Source: a bacterium
GTDB taxonomy: Bacteria > Patescibacteriota > Minisyncoccia > UBA6257 > 2-01-FULL-56-20
Direction of reading: 5' to 3'
Assembly (NCBI GenBank): GCA_021813155.1
Contig: JAKALK010000013.1
Coordinates: 1 to 16,511 of the forward strand
Length of the DNA: 16,511 bases
Of the stretch, positions 1-6,761 are shown one piece after another. Each line of letters opens with the position of its first letter. Positions within the stretch are counted from its first letter, which is position 1. The notes under the pieces were generated by a model, which had not been told where the DNA came from, searched no databases, and saw only the letters and a list, made by a program, of their open reading frames with translations. The translations under genes and the position numbers were made by a program.

Positions 1-66
1 CACAACCACTAGCGAGCAGACAACGATGATTATTGCGGCAAGTGCTTGAAGTGAACTTGTTTTCAC
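1..66 (-). CDS. 5' end of a secreted or membrane-anchored protein (partial)
   Basis: Read on the minus strand, a GTG codon at 66-64 opens a frame that stays open for 22 codons to the window edge. It is preceded by AGGAG (77-73) at a 6-nt spacing, one of the few good Shine-Dalgarno sites in this window. The predicted N-terminus is MKTSSLQA followed by a run of Ala, Ile, Val, Leu and one Cys, as in a signal peptide or N-terminal membrane anchor. The rest of the gene lies outside the window, so no family can be named. It points the same way as the PEP synthase operon and starts 110 bp after it. Confidence 0.5.
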   Translation of the reverse strand, partial: MKTSSLQALAAIIIVVCSLVVV

Positions 67-139
67 GATTATCTCCTGTGGTTGCAGGGCGGGCTCAGCG
101 GGTTGTTTGTAGAACGGCTAACGATCTACTGCTGGCTGT

Positions 140-168
140 ATCTTCGCTATATTTAAGAGTTTTGTCAA
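140..168 (-). promoter_or_regulatory. Possible promoter for the gene leaving the left edge
   Basis: On the minus strand a perfect TTGACA (168-163) is followed after 17 bp by GAAGAT (145-140), a poor -10 box matching the consensus at 3 of 6 positions. It lies between the PEP synthase stop and the partial gene, and would leave a leader of about 65 nt including the AGGAG site. Only the -35 box is convincing. Confidence 0.3.
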
Positions 169-176
169 ATGAAAAT

Positions 177-2627
177 TTACTTTTTGTGTAATCGCTTTTC
201 GGTTTCGGCGACGGCGATAGTGGCGGAGACGACGGTGTCTGGGTTGAGCGACATACTTTCGATGCCTTCTTCAACGAGGAATTTGGCAAATTCGGGATGG
301 TCAGACGGAGCTTGGCCGCAGATGCCGATGTATTTCTTTTTAGCGCGGCATTTGTGGATGACTTCAGCGATGAGTTTTTTGACGGCTGGATCGTTTTCGT
401 TGGCGATATGAGTGAGCGTGCCGGCGTCGCGGTCGAGGCCGAGAGTGAGCTGGGTTAAGTCGTTGGAACCGATAGACATGCCGTCAAAGATTTCCAAAAA
501 TTCTTCGGCGAGTAAAACGTTCGACGGGATTTCGCACATCACATAGATCGGTGTATTCGCCTGTTTTTTAGATTTAACGTATTTAGTAATCAATCCGCTT
601 TGAGCCATTATCTCTTGGGTTTTAACGCCCTCTTCTTTGGTTCGGCAGAAGGGGACCATCGGGATGGCGTTTTCGAGTCCGAATTCTTCGCGGACTTTTT
701 TGATGGCTAAGCATTCCAGTTTGAAGGCTTCTTTGAACTTGGGATCGTAATAACGAGAGGCGCCGCGCCAGCCGATCATTGGGTTTTCTTCCGAGGGTTC
801 GTAAATATCTCCGCCGACTAAAGTTCGATATTCATTGGTTTTGAAATCAGAGAAACGGACCAAGACCGGATAAGGATGGAAGGCGACGCAGATTTTAGCG
901 ATGCCGTACGCCAAGTTGTCGACGTAGAATTGGGTTTTGCTTTTCCAGCCGTAGGTGCGGCGGTCAATTTCGTTTTTAATCTTACTACTCATTTTGGCGT
1001 AATTTAGAAGTGCGAGCGGGTGGACGCCGATGGTTGAAGCGATAATAAATTCTTCGCGGGCGAGGCCGACGCCTTTGGCGGGCAGGAAAGATTTTTCAAA
1101 GGCGGTGTCGGGCGTGGCGATGTTTACCATTATATGCGTCTTAGGTTTGGGGAGTTTTTTGGTGTCGTGATCAACCACTTTGAATTTCAAAGCGCCGTTC
1201 CAGACGATGCCTTCTGAGCCGGTGGTATCCACCGTGACCTCCTGGCCGGTTTTGAGTTTTTTGGTGGCGTCGCCGGCGCCAACAATACAAGCGATGCCGA
1301 GCTCGCGGGAGACGATGGCGGCGTGAGAGGTGCGGCCGCCTTTGTCGGTTACGATAGCCGAGGCGATTTTCATAATCGGTTCCCAGTCGGGATCGGTCAT
1401 ATCAGTTATCAGCACTTCGCCGGCTTTAAATTCGTTCACGCCTTTGACGCTCATTATGACGCGGGCTTTGCCTGTTGCGATCTTAGAACCAACCGAAGCG
1501 CCGCGGACGAGCTCTCTGCTCGTTTCGAGGCGCATATATTCTTTGATTTTTGAAAAGTCGCGGAGAGCGTGGATGGTTTCGGGGCGGGCTTGGACAATGA
1601 AGAGTTCGCCGGTTTTGCCGTCTTTGGCCCATTCCATGTCCATCGGCGTCCATTTTTTGTATTTATCGGTGTAGTGTTTTTCGATCAACATGCCCCATTC
1701 GGCCAACTTTTGGACTTCTTTATCGGAGATGACGAAATTGTGTTTTTCTTTGGGAGTGGTGCGAATGACTTTGGTAGCTTTGATGCCCGAGGGATGATGC
1801 GCGTAAATCATTTTCTCTTCTTTGATCTGGAGCTTTTTACTGATGATGGGTAATCCTTCGGCAAGCTCAGGACGCGTACTCGCGGAGCGAGTCGCGTTTT
1901 TCTTCCAGACTAAAAATTCGTCGGGCGTGACTTTGCCTTGGACGATCATTTCGCCTAAGCCCCAGACGGCGTTGATGAGCACCACGTCTTTGAAGCCGGA
2001 TTCGGTGTCGAGGGTGAACATGACGCCGGAGGCGCCAGAGTCGGAGCGAACCATTTTTTGAACGCCGACGGAAAGGGAAATTTTAAAATGATCGAAGCCT
2101 TTGTCGACGCGGTAGGAGATAGCGCGGTCGGTGAAGAGGGAAGCCATGGCGGCGCGGACGGCTTTCATAAGTTCTTCGTCGCCGCGGATGCCGAGATAAG
2201 TTTCATGTTCGCCGGCGAAGCTGGCGCCCGGAAGATCTTCTGCGGTGGCGGAGGAGCGAACGGCCACGTCGACATTTTTGCCGTATTTTTTCTCCATCAG
2301 GCGATAGGATTTTATGATTTCGCGCTTGAGATCGGCCGGAAAGTTTTTTTCCTTAATAGTCTCGCGGACGAGTTTGGCGCGGACGGCCATGTCTTTGAGA
2401 TTTTTGGTGTCGAGGCCTTTAAGCGTGTCTTTGATAAATTTTTGAAGGCCGGTGGATTTTAGGAAATATTGGTAGGCGGTGGCGGTGACGATAAATCCGC
2501 CGGGGATGTTAACTCCTTTCGGCTTAAGGGTTTGAAGCATTTCGCCGAGCGAGGCGTTTTTACCGCCGACTTGGGCGACATCTTTGATACCTACGGATTC
2601 CATGGGAAGAACAAGTTTTTTTGGCAT
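177..2627 (-). CDS. ppsA: Phosphoenolpyruvate synthase (pyruvate, water dikinase)
   Basis: Cytoplasmic enzyme interconverting pyruvate + ATP + water and PEP + AMP + phosphate, at the pyruvate end of glycolysis/gluconeogenesis. The 816-residue length fits the family (about 750-820). The N-terminal ATP-grasp domain shows GGKNASLGEM (21-30) and RSSATAEDLPGASFAGEHET (124-143). The swivelling phosphohistidine domain has GGRTSHAAIVSRELG (430-444), with His435 as phosphate carrier. The C-terminal PEP/pyruvate barrel has GLAREEF (521-527), GSNDLTQLTLGLDRD (720-734) and GICGQAPSDHPE (768-779) with the catalytic Cys770. All catalytic motifs are present. Residues 245-260 (ATRSASTRPELAEGLP) look inserted: the DNA there is palindromic and family members normally run straight through. 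The ATG has no Shine-Dalgarno and lies 22 bp after the glycerate kinase stop, so the two are probably co-transcribed. Confidence 0.96.
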   Translation of the reverse strand: MPKKLVLPMESVGIKDVAQVGGKNASLGEMLQTLKPKGVNIPGGFIVTATAYQYFLKSTGLQKFIKDTLKGLDTKNLKDMAVRAKLVRETIKEKNFPADLKREIIKSYRLMEKKYGKNVDVAVRSSATAEDLPGASFAGEHETYLGIRGDEELMKAVRAAMASLFTDRAISYRVDKGFDHFKISLSVGVQKMVRSDSGASGVMFTLDTESGFKDVVLINAVWGLGEMIVQGKVTPDEFLVWKKNATRSASTRPELAEGLPIISKKLQIKEEKMIYAHHPSGIKATKVIRTTPKEKHNFVISDKEVQKLAEWGMLIEKHYTDKYKKWTPMDMEWAKDGKTGELFIVQARPETIHALRDFSKIKEYMRLETSRELVRGASVGSKIATGKARVIMSVKGVNEFKAGEVLITDMTDPDWEPIMKIASAIVTDKGGRTSHAAIVSRELGIACIVGAGDATKKLKTGQEVTVDTTGSEGIVWNGALKFKVVDHDTKKLPKPKTHIMVNIATPDTAFEKSFLPAKGVGLAREEFIIASTIGVHPLALLNYAKMSSKIKNEIDRRTYGWKSKTQFYVDNLAYGIAKICVAFHPYPVLVRFSDFKTNEYRTLVGGDIYEPSEENPMIGWRGASRYYDPKFKEAFKLECLAIKKVREEFGLENAIPMVPFCRTKEEGVKTQEIMAQSGLITKYVKSKKQANTPIYVMCEIPSNVLLAEEFLEIFDGMSIGSNDLTQLTLGLDRDAGTLTHIANENDPAVKKLIAEVIHKCRAKKKYIGICGQAPSDHPEFAKFLVEEGIESMSLNPDTVVSATIAVAETEKRLHKK
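1848..1897. repeat. In-frame palindromic insertion inside the PEP synthase gene
   Basis: This stretch encodes the non-native-looking residues 245-260 of PEP synthase. It holds a near-perfect inverted repeat: ACGCG-T-ACTCGC (1872-1883), loop GGA, GCGAGTCGCGT (1887-1897), 11 pairs with one bulged T. Beside it lies the quasi-palindrome CCTTCGGCAAGCTCAGG (1855-1871), resembling short dispersed repeats I recognise from many bacterial genomes. The reading frame stays open through it. This is similar in principle to Rickettsia palindromic elements inserted in coding genes. Confidence 0.6.
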
Positions 2628-2649
2628 AGTTTTTATAAAATTTTATTTT

Positions 2650-3996
2650 TTAATTGTTTGATTTGATTGCGATAACTAAATCAGAAACGTTCGAGCCGGT
2701 TTTGCCGGTTAAAATATAATCGCCGGTTTTTTTGAAGAAAAAATAAGAATTATTTTCGACCAGATAATTCAAAGGTTTAATCTTAAGTTTGGCGATTTTC
2801 TCTAGAGTAATTTTATCACAAATGGCTCCGGCGAGCTCGGTATTGTCTCGGCCATCGGAGGCAAGAGATAAAACCAGTGAATCTTGATGCAAACGACTTA
2901 GGGCGGAGAGGGCGAGTTCCATATTGCGGCCGCCTTTGCCTTTGCCTTTAACGTTTACGGTCGTTTCTCCGCCGTAGAGTAAAACGGTTTTGGGTTTGGC
3001 GCGGTTGATTTCAGCGGCGATTTTGCTGCCGATGCTTCTCGCTTCGCCTTTAAGGCAGGAAGTGCAGATGGTTACTTTGTAACCCAATTTTTTGGCGGTT
3101 TTGGCCATGGCCGTCAAAGCGACTTCGCCGGAGACGAAAATTATATTAGTGACAGGTTTGAAGAAGTCGTCGTCTTTCGGAGTTTCAACTAGTCCGCAGT
3201 TTTCGATGGGACAGACTTTGGGAACGTTATATTTGTCGAGAATTTTAAGAGCGTCTTTAATAGTAGTCGTGTCTTTTACGGTTGGGCCGGAGGCGATAAA
3301 TTGCAGATCATTGCCGATAACGTCGGAGAAGATCAGCGCGATGGATTTGGCGGGATAAGCGTATTTGGCCAAGTAGCCGCCGCGGGCGACGGAAAGATGC
3401 TTGCGGACGGTGTTGATTTCGCTGATGGTGGCGCCGGAGTCCATTAATTTTTTGACGATTAAAGTTTCTTCGGCGCAGGTTCCTTTTTTAGGACCGCAGA
3501 GGAGAGTGGAGCCGCCGCCGGAGATGACGAAAAGAATTAGGTCGTCGCGGTTGAGATTTTTGATGAGGTTGATAATTTGGATGGTGGCTTGGGTGTTTCG
3601 GTCAGACGGGAAAGGATGAGAGCCGGCGAGAGATTTGATGGTTTTAAGGCCACTTACTTTTTTAACATCGAGGGCGATGCCGGCTTTGATTTTATGGCCT
3701 AAAACTTTTTCGAGAGCCAGCGCGGCTTCTCCGGCGCATTTACCGATGGCGACCACGTAGATATTTTTAGTATTTTTGAGGGAAAAAGTTTTTTGGTCGA
3801 TAACGAGCGCCCCATTAGAGGTGGACACACGCTGCGAGCCCTCGCGACCTCTAACGGGGTAAAAATTTTTTTGGAGCTTAACTCTGTCTTTAATGACTTT
3901 TTGGGTGTCGATGGCCTCAAGGCCGGCCTCGGCGATTTTAAGGGCTTTTTTGCGGAGGTCGCTTACGGCGAGTTTTTGGAAGTTTTTTATCTTCAT
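2650..3996 (-). CDS. Glycerate 2-kinase, MOFRL/DUF4147 family
   Basis: Predicted cytoplasmic kinase phosphorylating glycerate to 2-phosphoglycerate, which enolase turns into PEP. At 448 residues it fits the family. The N-terminal DUF4147 domain shows KNIYVVAIGKCAGEAA (77-92), the nucleotide-binding segment VISGGGSTLLCGP (157-169) and SDVIGNDLQFIASGPT (224-239). The C-terminal MOFRL domain has LLYGGETTVNVKGKGKGGRN (339-358) and LASDGRDNTELAGA (378-391). Residues 46-63 look inserted between two native segments and correspond to a palindromic DNA element. The start ATG overlaps the stop of the upstream 73-residue gene (ATGA), indicating translational coupling, and PEP synthase follows 22 bp later. 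The family also includes hydroxypyruvate-related proteins, so exact substrate and phosphorylated position are inferred. Confidence 0.9.
   Translation of the reverse strand: MKIKNFQKLAVSDLRKKALKIAEAGLEAIDTQKVIKDRVKLQKNFYPVRGREGSQRVSTSNGALVIDQKTFSLKNTKNIYVVAIGKCAGEAALALEKVLGHKIKAGIALDVKKVSGLKTIKSLAGSHPFPSDRNTQATIQIINLIKNLNRDDLILFVISGGGSTLLCGPKKGTCAEETLIVKKLMDSGATISEINTVRKHLSVARGGYLAKYAYPAKSIALIFSDVIGNDLQFIASGPTVKDTTTIKDALKILDKYNVPKVCPIENCGLVETPKDDDFFKPVTNIIFVSGEVALTAMAKTAKKLGYKVTICTSCLKGEARSIGSKIAAEINRAKPKTVLLYGGETTVNVKGKGKGGRNMELALSALSRLHQDSLVLSLASDGRDNTELAGAICDKITLEKIAKLKIKPLNYLVENNSYFFFKKTGDYILTGKTGSNVSDLVIAIKSNN
3810..3859. repeat. In-frame palindromic insertion inside the glycerate kinase gene
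   Basis: CCCCATTAGAGGT (3810-3822) and ACCTCTAACGGGG (3847-3859) are inverted copies matching at 12 of 13 positions. They flank a 24-bp centre that itself contains GCGAG (3834-3838) and CTCGC (3841-3845). The 50-bp element falls exactly on residues 46-63 of glycerate kinase (starting YPVRGREGSQ), which separate two segments that are contiguous in normal family members. It keeps the frame. Its sequence differs from the element in PEP synthase. Confidence 0.65.
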
Positions 3997-4214
3997 ACTT
4001 TGTTCTCTTTAATAAAGTAGGTAATGTTTACAGTTTGATTGTTGCCAGCGAAGAAACAATCTACTACTTTATCGTTGACTTTATAGTGTTTTATTTTTTT
4101 GCCCTCGTGAACTTTTATAGTTTCCCCTTTAGATAGAGGAATGCCACCGAGTATCCTTTTTGGCTTCCTCTTTGTTTTGCCTTCAAATATAATCCAAGTA
4201 TTTTTCTTAACCAT
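3993..4214 (-). CDS. Small hypothetical protein, first gene of the glycerate kinase-PEP synthase operon
   Basis: A 73-residue, Lys-rich soluble protein with no signal peptide or membrane segment and no family I recognise. Alternating hydrophobic and polar residues (for example KIKHYKVNDKVVDCFFAG, about residues 40-57) suggest a small beta-rich fold. It is real rather than a shadow ORF because its TGA overlaps the kinase ATG (ATGA) and a -10-like TATAGT lies just ahead of its start. The ATG is preceded by only 2 nt of predicted transcript, so it may be translated as a leaderless message. A regulatory or chaperone-like role for the kinase would be speculation. Confidence 0.65.
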   Translation of the reverse strand: MVKKNTWIIFEGKTKRKPKRILGGIPLSKGETIKVHEGKKIKHYKVNDKVVDCFFAGNNQTVNITYFIKENKV

Positions 4215-4222
4215 TTATGTTT

Positions 4223-4228
4223 ACTATA
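4223..4228 (-). promoter_or_regulatory. -10 box for the minus-strand metabolic operon
   Basis: TATAGT on the minus strand lies 8 nt before the ATG of the 73-residue gene. Initiation at the usual distance would put the 5' end about 2 nt before the ATG. The -35 region is T-rich with no good TTGACA. Confidence 0.4.
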
Positions 4229-4258
4229 TTTTCTTATGAAATGATAAAAAAAGAAAGA

Positions 4259-4268
4259 TTGGTATAAT
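4259..4268 (+). promoter_or_regulatory. Extended -10 promoter for the small membrane protein gene
   Basis: TTGGTATAAT contains a perfect TATAAT (4263-4268) preceded by TG plus one base (extended -10). No convincing -35 is seen. It gives a leader of about 33 nt before the ATG at 4308 and forms a divergent promoter region with the minus-strand operon. Confidence 0.55.
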
Positions 4269-4307
4269 ATTGGAAAGGTCGCATTCATTTTTTATTAACT
4301 TTAAATC

Positions 4308-4715
4308 ATGAAAAAAATTGTTATACCGGGGATTTTGGCTGGGGTTGTGATTTTAATTGTGGAGATGTTAATTTCTTTCGCGGTGCCGTCGCTTAAGGCG
4401 CAATATGAAAACCCAGCTCTTTTTCGGTCGTGGGCGGATCCGATAATGCAGCTTTACTACCTATACCCGTTTGTTTTAGGAATTCTTTTGGCTTGGTTTT
4501 GGGGCAAGGTTAAGATTACTATTCCGACCGGAAGCTTATTCTCGAAGGCGTTTAGATTTGGGTGGATGTATTGGCTTGTTGCAACTATCCCGGGGATGCT
4601 TGTTTCCTATTCGAGCTTTCAGGTTTCTCTTGGGATGGTTCTTTCGTGGGCTATTGGGGGATTGATTGCAACGGTTTTTGGAGCAGCGGTGATAATTAAA
4701 TTGGATCGCAATTAG
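4308..4715 (+). CDS. Small multi-pass membrane protein of unknown function
   Basis: 135 residues with about four hydrophobic segments: 4-30, 48-66, 82-102 and 106-130. The fold is therefore almost entirely in the membrane. The N-terminus KKIVIPGILAGVVILIVEML resembles conserved small integral membrane proteins of many bacteria, but I cannot name the family. There is no Shine-Dalgarno. A TATAAT promoter sits 40 bp upstream, and the next gene begins within about 30 bp, possibly from its own promoter overlapping this gene's end. No catalytic or metal-binding residues stand out. Confidence 0.75.
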   Translation: MKKIVIPGILAGVVILIVEMLISFAVPSLKAQYENPALFRSWADPIMQLYYLYPFVLGILLAWFWGKVKITIPTGSLFSKAFRFGWMYWLVATIPGMLVSYSSFQVSLGMVLSWAIGGLIATVFGAAVIIKLDRN

Positions 4716-4727
4716 GGTTTTGGTTTA

Positions 4728-4736
4728 TGCTAGAAT
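4728..4736 (+). promoter_or_regulatory. Extended -10 promoter placing a GTG start at the 5' end
   Basis: TGCTAGAAT is an extended -10 element (TG, one base, TAGAAT). The predicted start of transcription, 7 nt further on, falls at or next to the GTG at 4744. This supports that codon as start and suggests a leaderless message. Confidence 0.4.
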
Positions 4737-4743
4737 TAGTTTC

Positions 4744-5649
4744 GTGAGATCGTTGATTACAAAAGATTCGATCGCGAGGATCGCAGTCGTGGTAATAGTG
4801 GTTGGCTTTCTTTTGCATGGCGCGTGGCGTTATTTTGAGCTTTATGAGAAAGGAAAGATTGGCGAGGAGAAAATAGGGGCTCTTCAGCAGTCGCTTATAA
4901 TCAATCAGAAGATTCTCGATTCGAAGATTAAAGAGAATCAGGATTTATCTGAGGCGCTTTCGTCAGAGCAGGGCAAGAATAGACTTTTCGAGAATCAAAT
5001 TAGCGGGCTTCAAGGAGCAGTAAATAGTATTTCGGGGACAGTGAGTGTTCTAGATAAACTCAGAAAGACTGACCCGGAACTCTTGAAAAAGTATTCGAAG
5101 GTTTATTTTTTGAGCGAAAACTATTTTCCTTCGCAGCTTTCGCTTATTGACTCTGGATATTTAAATACTCCATCGAAGCAGGAGTATTTTCATACTCAGG
5201 CTTTACCCTTTTTAACTAGGATGGTTGAAGCGGCGAAGGGTGATGGCGTCGCTTTGAAAATTATTTCGGCTTTCAGATCTTTTGACGAACAAGCAGCAGT
5301 TAAGTCTGGATATAAGATTGTTTATGGGTCGGGGGCGAATAAATTTTCGGCTGATCAGGGGTATTCAGAGCATCAATTGGGGACCACCTGTGATTTTACA
5401 ACCTCGGAACTTGGGAGTAATTTTTCGAAATTTGGCAGTACGGCAGCGTATAAATGGCTTCAGGAAAATGCTTACAAGTTTGGATTTGAGCTTTCATATC
5501 CTAAGGGTAATACTTATTATCAATACGAACCGTGGCATTGGAGATTTGTGGGAGTGGCTCTTGCAATAAAACTTCACAGCGACGGTAAGAATTTTTATGA
5601 CCTTACCCAACGTGAAATTGATCAGTACTTAGTATCGATTTTTGATTAA
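4744..5649 (+). CDS. Membrane-anchored D-alanyl-D-alanine carboxypeptidase (peptidase M15B, VanY type)
   Basis: Zinc peptidase expected to trim D-Ala from peptidoglycan stem peptides outside the membrane. From the chosen GTG the protein has 301 residues: a membrane anchor (about 12-26), a coiled-coil-like linker rich in Glu, Lys, Gln and Leu (35-95), then the catalytic domain. The M15 signatures are all visible: IISAFRSFDEQ (173-183), the zinc motif SEHQLGTTCD (208-217, His210 and Asp217 as ligands) and EPWHWRFVG (262-270, His265 as third ligand). A TTG at 4720 would add eight residues but offers only AGGG 2 nt away, and the extended -10 at 4728-4736 would lie inside the gene, so I prefer GTG 4744. 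It stands alone between two membrane-protein genes. The exact peptide bond cut is inferred from the family. Confidence 0.9.
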   Translation: MRSLITKDSIARIAVVVIVVGFLLHGAWRYFELYEKGKIGEEKIGALQQSLIINQKILDSKIKENQDLSEALSSEQGKNRLFENQISGLQGAVNSISGTVSVLDKLRKTDPELLKKYSKVYFLSENYFPSQLSLIDSGYLNTPSKQEYFHTQALPFLTRMVEAAKGDGVALKIISAFRSFDEQAAVKSGYKIVYGSGANKFSADQGYSEHQLGTTCDFTTSELGSNFSKFGSTAAYKWLQENAYKFGFELSYPKGNTYYQYEPWHWRFVGVALAIKLHSDGKNFYDLTQREIDQYLVSIFD

Positions 5650-5696
5650 TTTAAATTGAATTTGCGTGCTTGCGTTTTAAGATAAATAAGGATATT

Positions 5697-6125
5697 ATGG
5701 AATTAACCATGAAATTTGTTGCCTTTTCAGCAATTTTCGCTTTTTCGGTTGTAAGTGTCCTTGGATTTTCGGGTATGGCCCACGGAAGTCATGCCATGCA
5801 TCATTCTTGCCTTTTTGATATCACGAGTAGCTGCTCTGCTTTAGTTGACCCAATAAAGTCTACTACCGAACATCTTTCAAGCCTTCAGAGTTCACTCCAG
5901 GCAGTTCTAGTCGGGCAAGTTAGTATTTTGTCATTACTTCTCTTAGCTTTTCTCTTAATTATCGCAATTTTTGTTTTGTCGAAAATCAAACCCAAAGTCC
6001 GTCAATATTTTCAAAGATCAAAAGCCCAATTTCATCACAGCCTTTTTGAATTTAAAGCTAAGTTTTTGGCTTGGCTTTCGATTTTAAATAAAAGAGATCA
6101 TCTCGTTTTTGTAGCGGTACGTTAA
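5697..6125 (+). CDS. Secreted/membrane protein with a His- and Met-bearing segment
   Basis: 142 residues, no family recognised. A signal-peptide-like hydrophobic stretch (about 6-24) is followed by SGMAHGSHAMHHSC (25-38), with four His, two Met and a Cys, which could bind copper or silver. A second hydrophobic segment (about 69-94) acts as anchor, then a basic tail follows. The ATG at 5697 follows AAGGA (5688-5692) at 4 nt. An ATG at 5709 is possible, and the upstream TTG at 5670 has no support. The gene is followed by its own terminator, so it is probably not transcribed with the copper cluster that begins 125 bp later, but the metal-ligand-rich segment and position make a related role plausible. 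Confidence 0.7.
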   Translation: MELTMKFVAFSAIFAFSVVSVLGFSGMAHGSHAMHHSCLFDITSSCSALVDPIKSTTEHLSSLQSSLQAVLVGQVSILSLLLLAFLLIIAIFVLSKIKPKVRQYFQRSKAQFHHSLFEFKAKFLAWLSILNKRDHLVFVAVR

Positions 6126-6128
6126 GGG

Positions 6129-6184
6129 CCGAAATTCTTTCGGGTTCTTTGCGTGCCGCAAAACACCTCATTAAGGTGTTTTTT
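6129..6184 (+). terminator. Tandem hairpins with intrinsic terminator
   Basis: A first small hairpin CCGAAA-ttc-TTTCGG (6129-6143) is followed by AAACACCT (6161-6168)/AGGTGTTT (6174-6181), with a 5-nt loop running into a T-rich tract (6179-6184). The second is a standard Rho-independent terminator for the gene ending at 6125. Confidence 0.85.
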
Positions 6185-6249
6185 GGTTTCTTTGTTTCTT
6201 GGGTTTCGAAGGATTAAGGCAAAAATTAACATTGAAAGAAATTAAAACT

Positions 6250-6759
6250 ATGAATTCAAAAAATCAAATTATTCTTATAGTGGTTGTCATCTTAGCCGTT
6301 CTCGGGATCGCTTTATTTTTTGGCAGCGGAAAAAGCGGTAGTAGCAACGCGAAGACTCAGTCCGCGAGTGTTTTAAGTGCGCTTGAAAACGATTTCGATT
6401 TTGGCACCATTTCAATGAAAAACGGCAATGTCTCAAAGATGTTTGAGTTGAAGAATGGGGGTACAGATTCAATCGTAATCAACAAAGTTTATACCTCGTG
6501 TATGTGCACTGAAGCTAATATTATTGCCCCAGATGGCGAAAGTATTGGTCCTTACGGCATGCCAGGCCATGGCGGGGGAATCTCGAAGGCCGATGTTGAG
6601 GTTAAGCCCGGCGAAACAGTTAAAATTGAGGCGATTTTCAATCCCGCGGCGCACGGCCCTTCTGGAGTCGGCTTGGCTAACCGCACCGTTTTCCTTGAAA
6701 CCAATTCATCTCAAACCCCAAAACTTGAGTTGAACTTCAAGGCGATGGTGACCAATTAA
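6250..6759 (+). CDS. Membrane-anchored DUF1573 protein
   Basis: 169 residues. One N-terminal membrane anchor (about 7-24) is followed by a Ser/Gly linker and a DUF1573 (immunoglobulin-like) domain: DFDFGTI (48-54), FELKNGGTDSIVINKVYTSC (65-84) and ETNSSQTPKLELNFKAMV (150-167). The CMC motif at 84-86 is typical of this family and places a Cys pair on the outer face, where the CcdA-like protein encoded 2 bp downstream could reduce it. A GHGGGISK stretch (107-114) could also be metal-interacting. The ATG at 6250 is chosen because it starts just before the anchor. An upstream TTG at 6199 would add a polar leader with no ribosome-site support. First gene of the copper/thiol cluster; no convincing promoter seen. 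Confidence 0.85.
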   Translation: MNSKNQIILIVVVILAVLGIALFFGSGKSGSSNAKTQSASVLSALENDFDFGTISMKNGNVSKMFELKNGGTDSIVINKVYTSCMCTEANIIAPDGESIGPYGMPGHGGGISKADVEVKPGETVKIEAIFNPAAHGPSGVGLANRTVFLETNSSQTPKLELNFKAMVTN

Positions 6760-6761
6760 TT

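Noticed and set aside
2058..2462. Plus-strand 134-codon frame opposite PEP synthase
   Set aside because: It is a shadow frame rich in Gly/Ala/Phe caused by the codon pattern of the real gene.
5670..5696. TTG start for the His/Met protein gene
   Set aside because: It would add nine residues before the signal-like segment with no ribosome site, whereas AAGGA supports ATG 5697.
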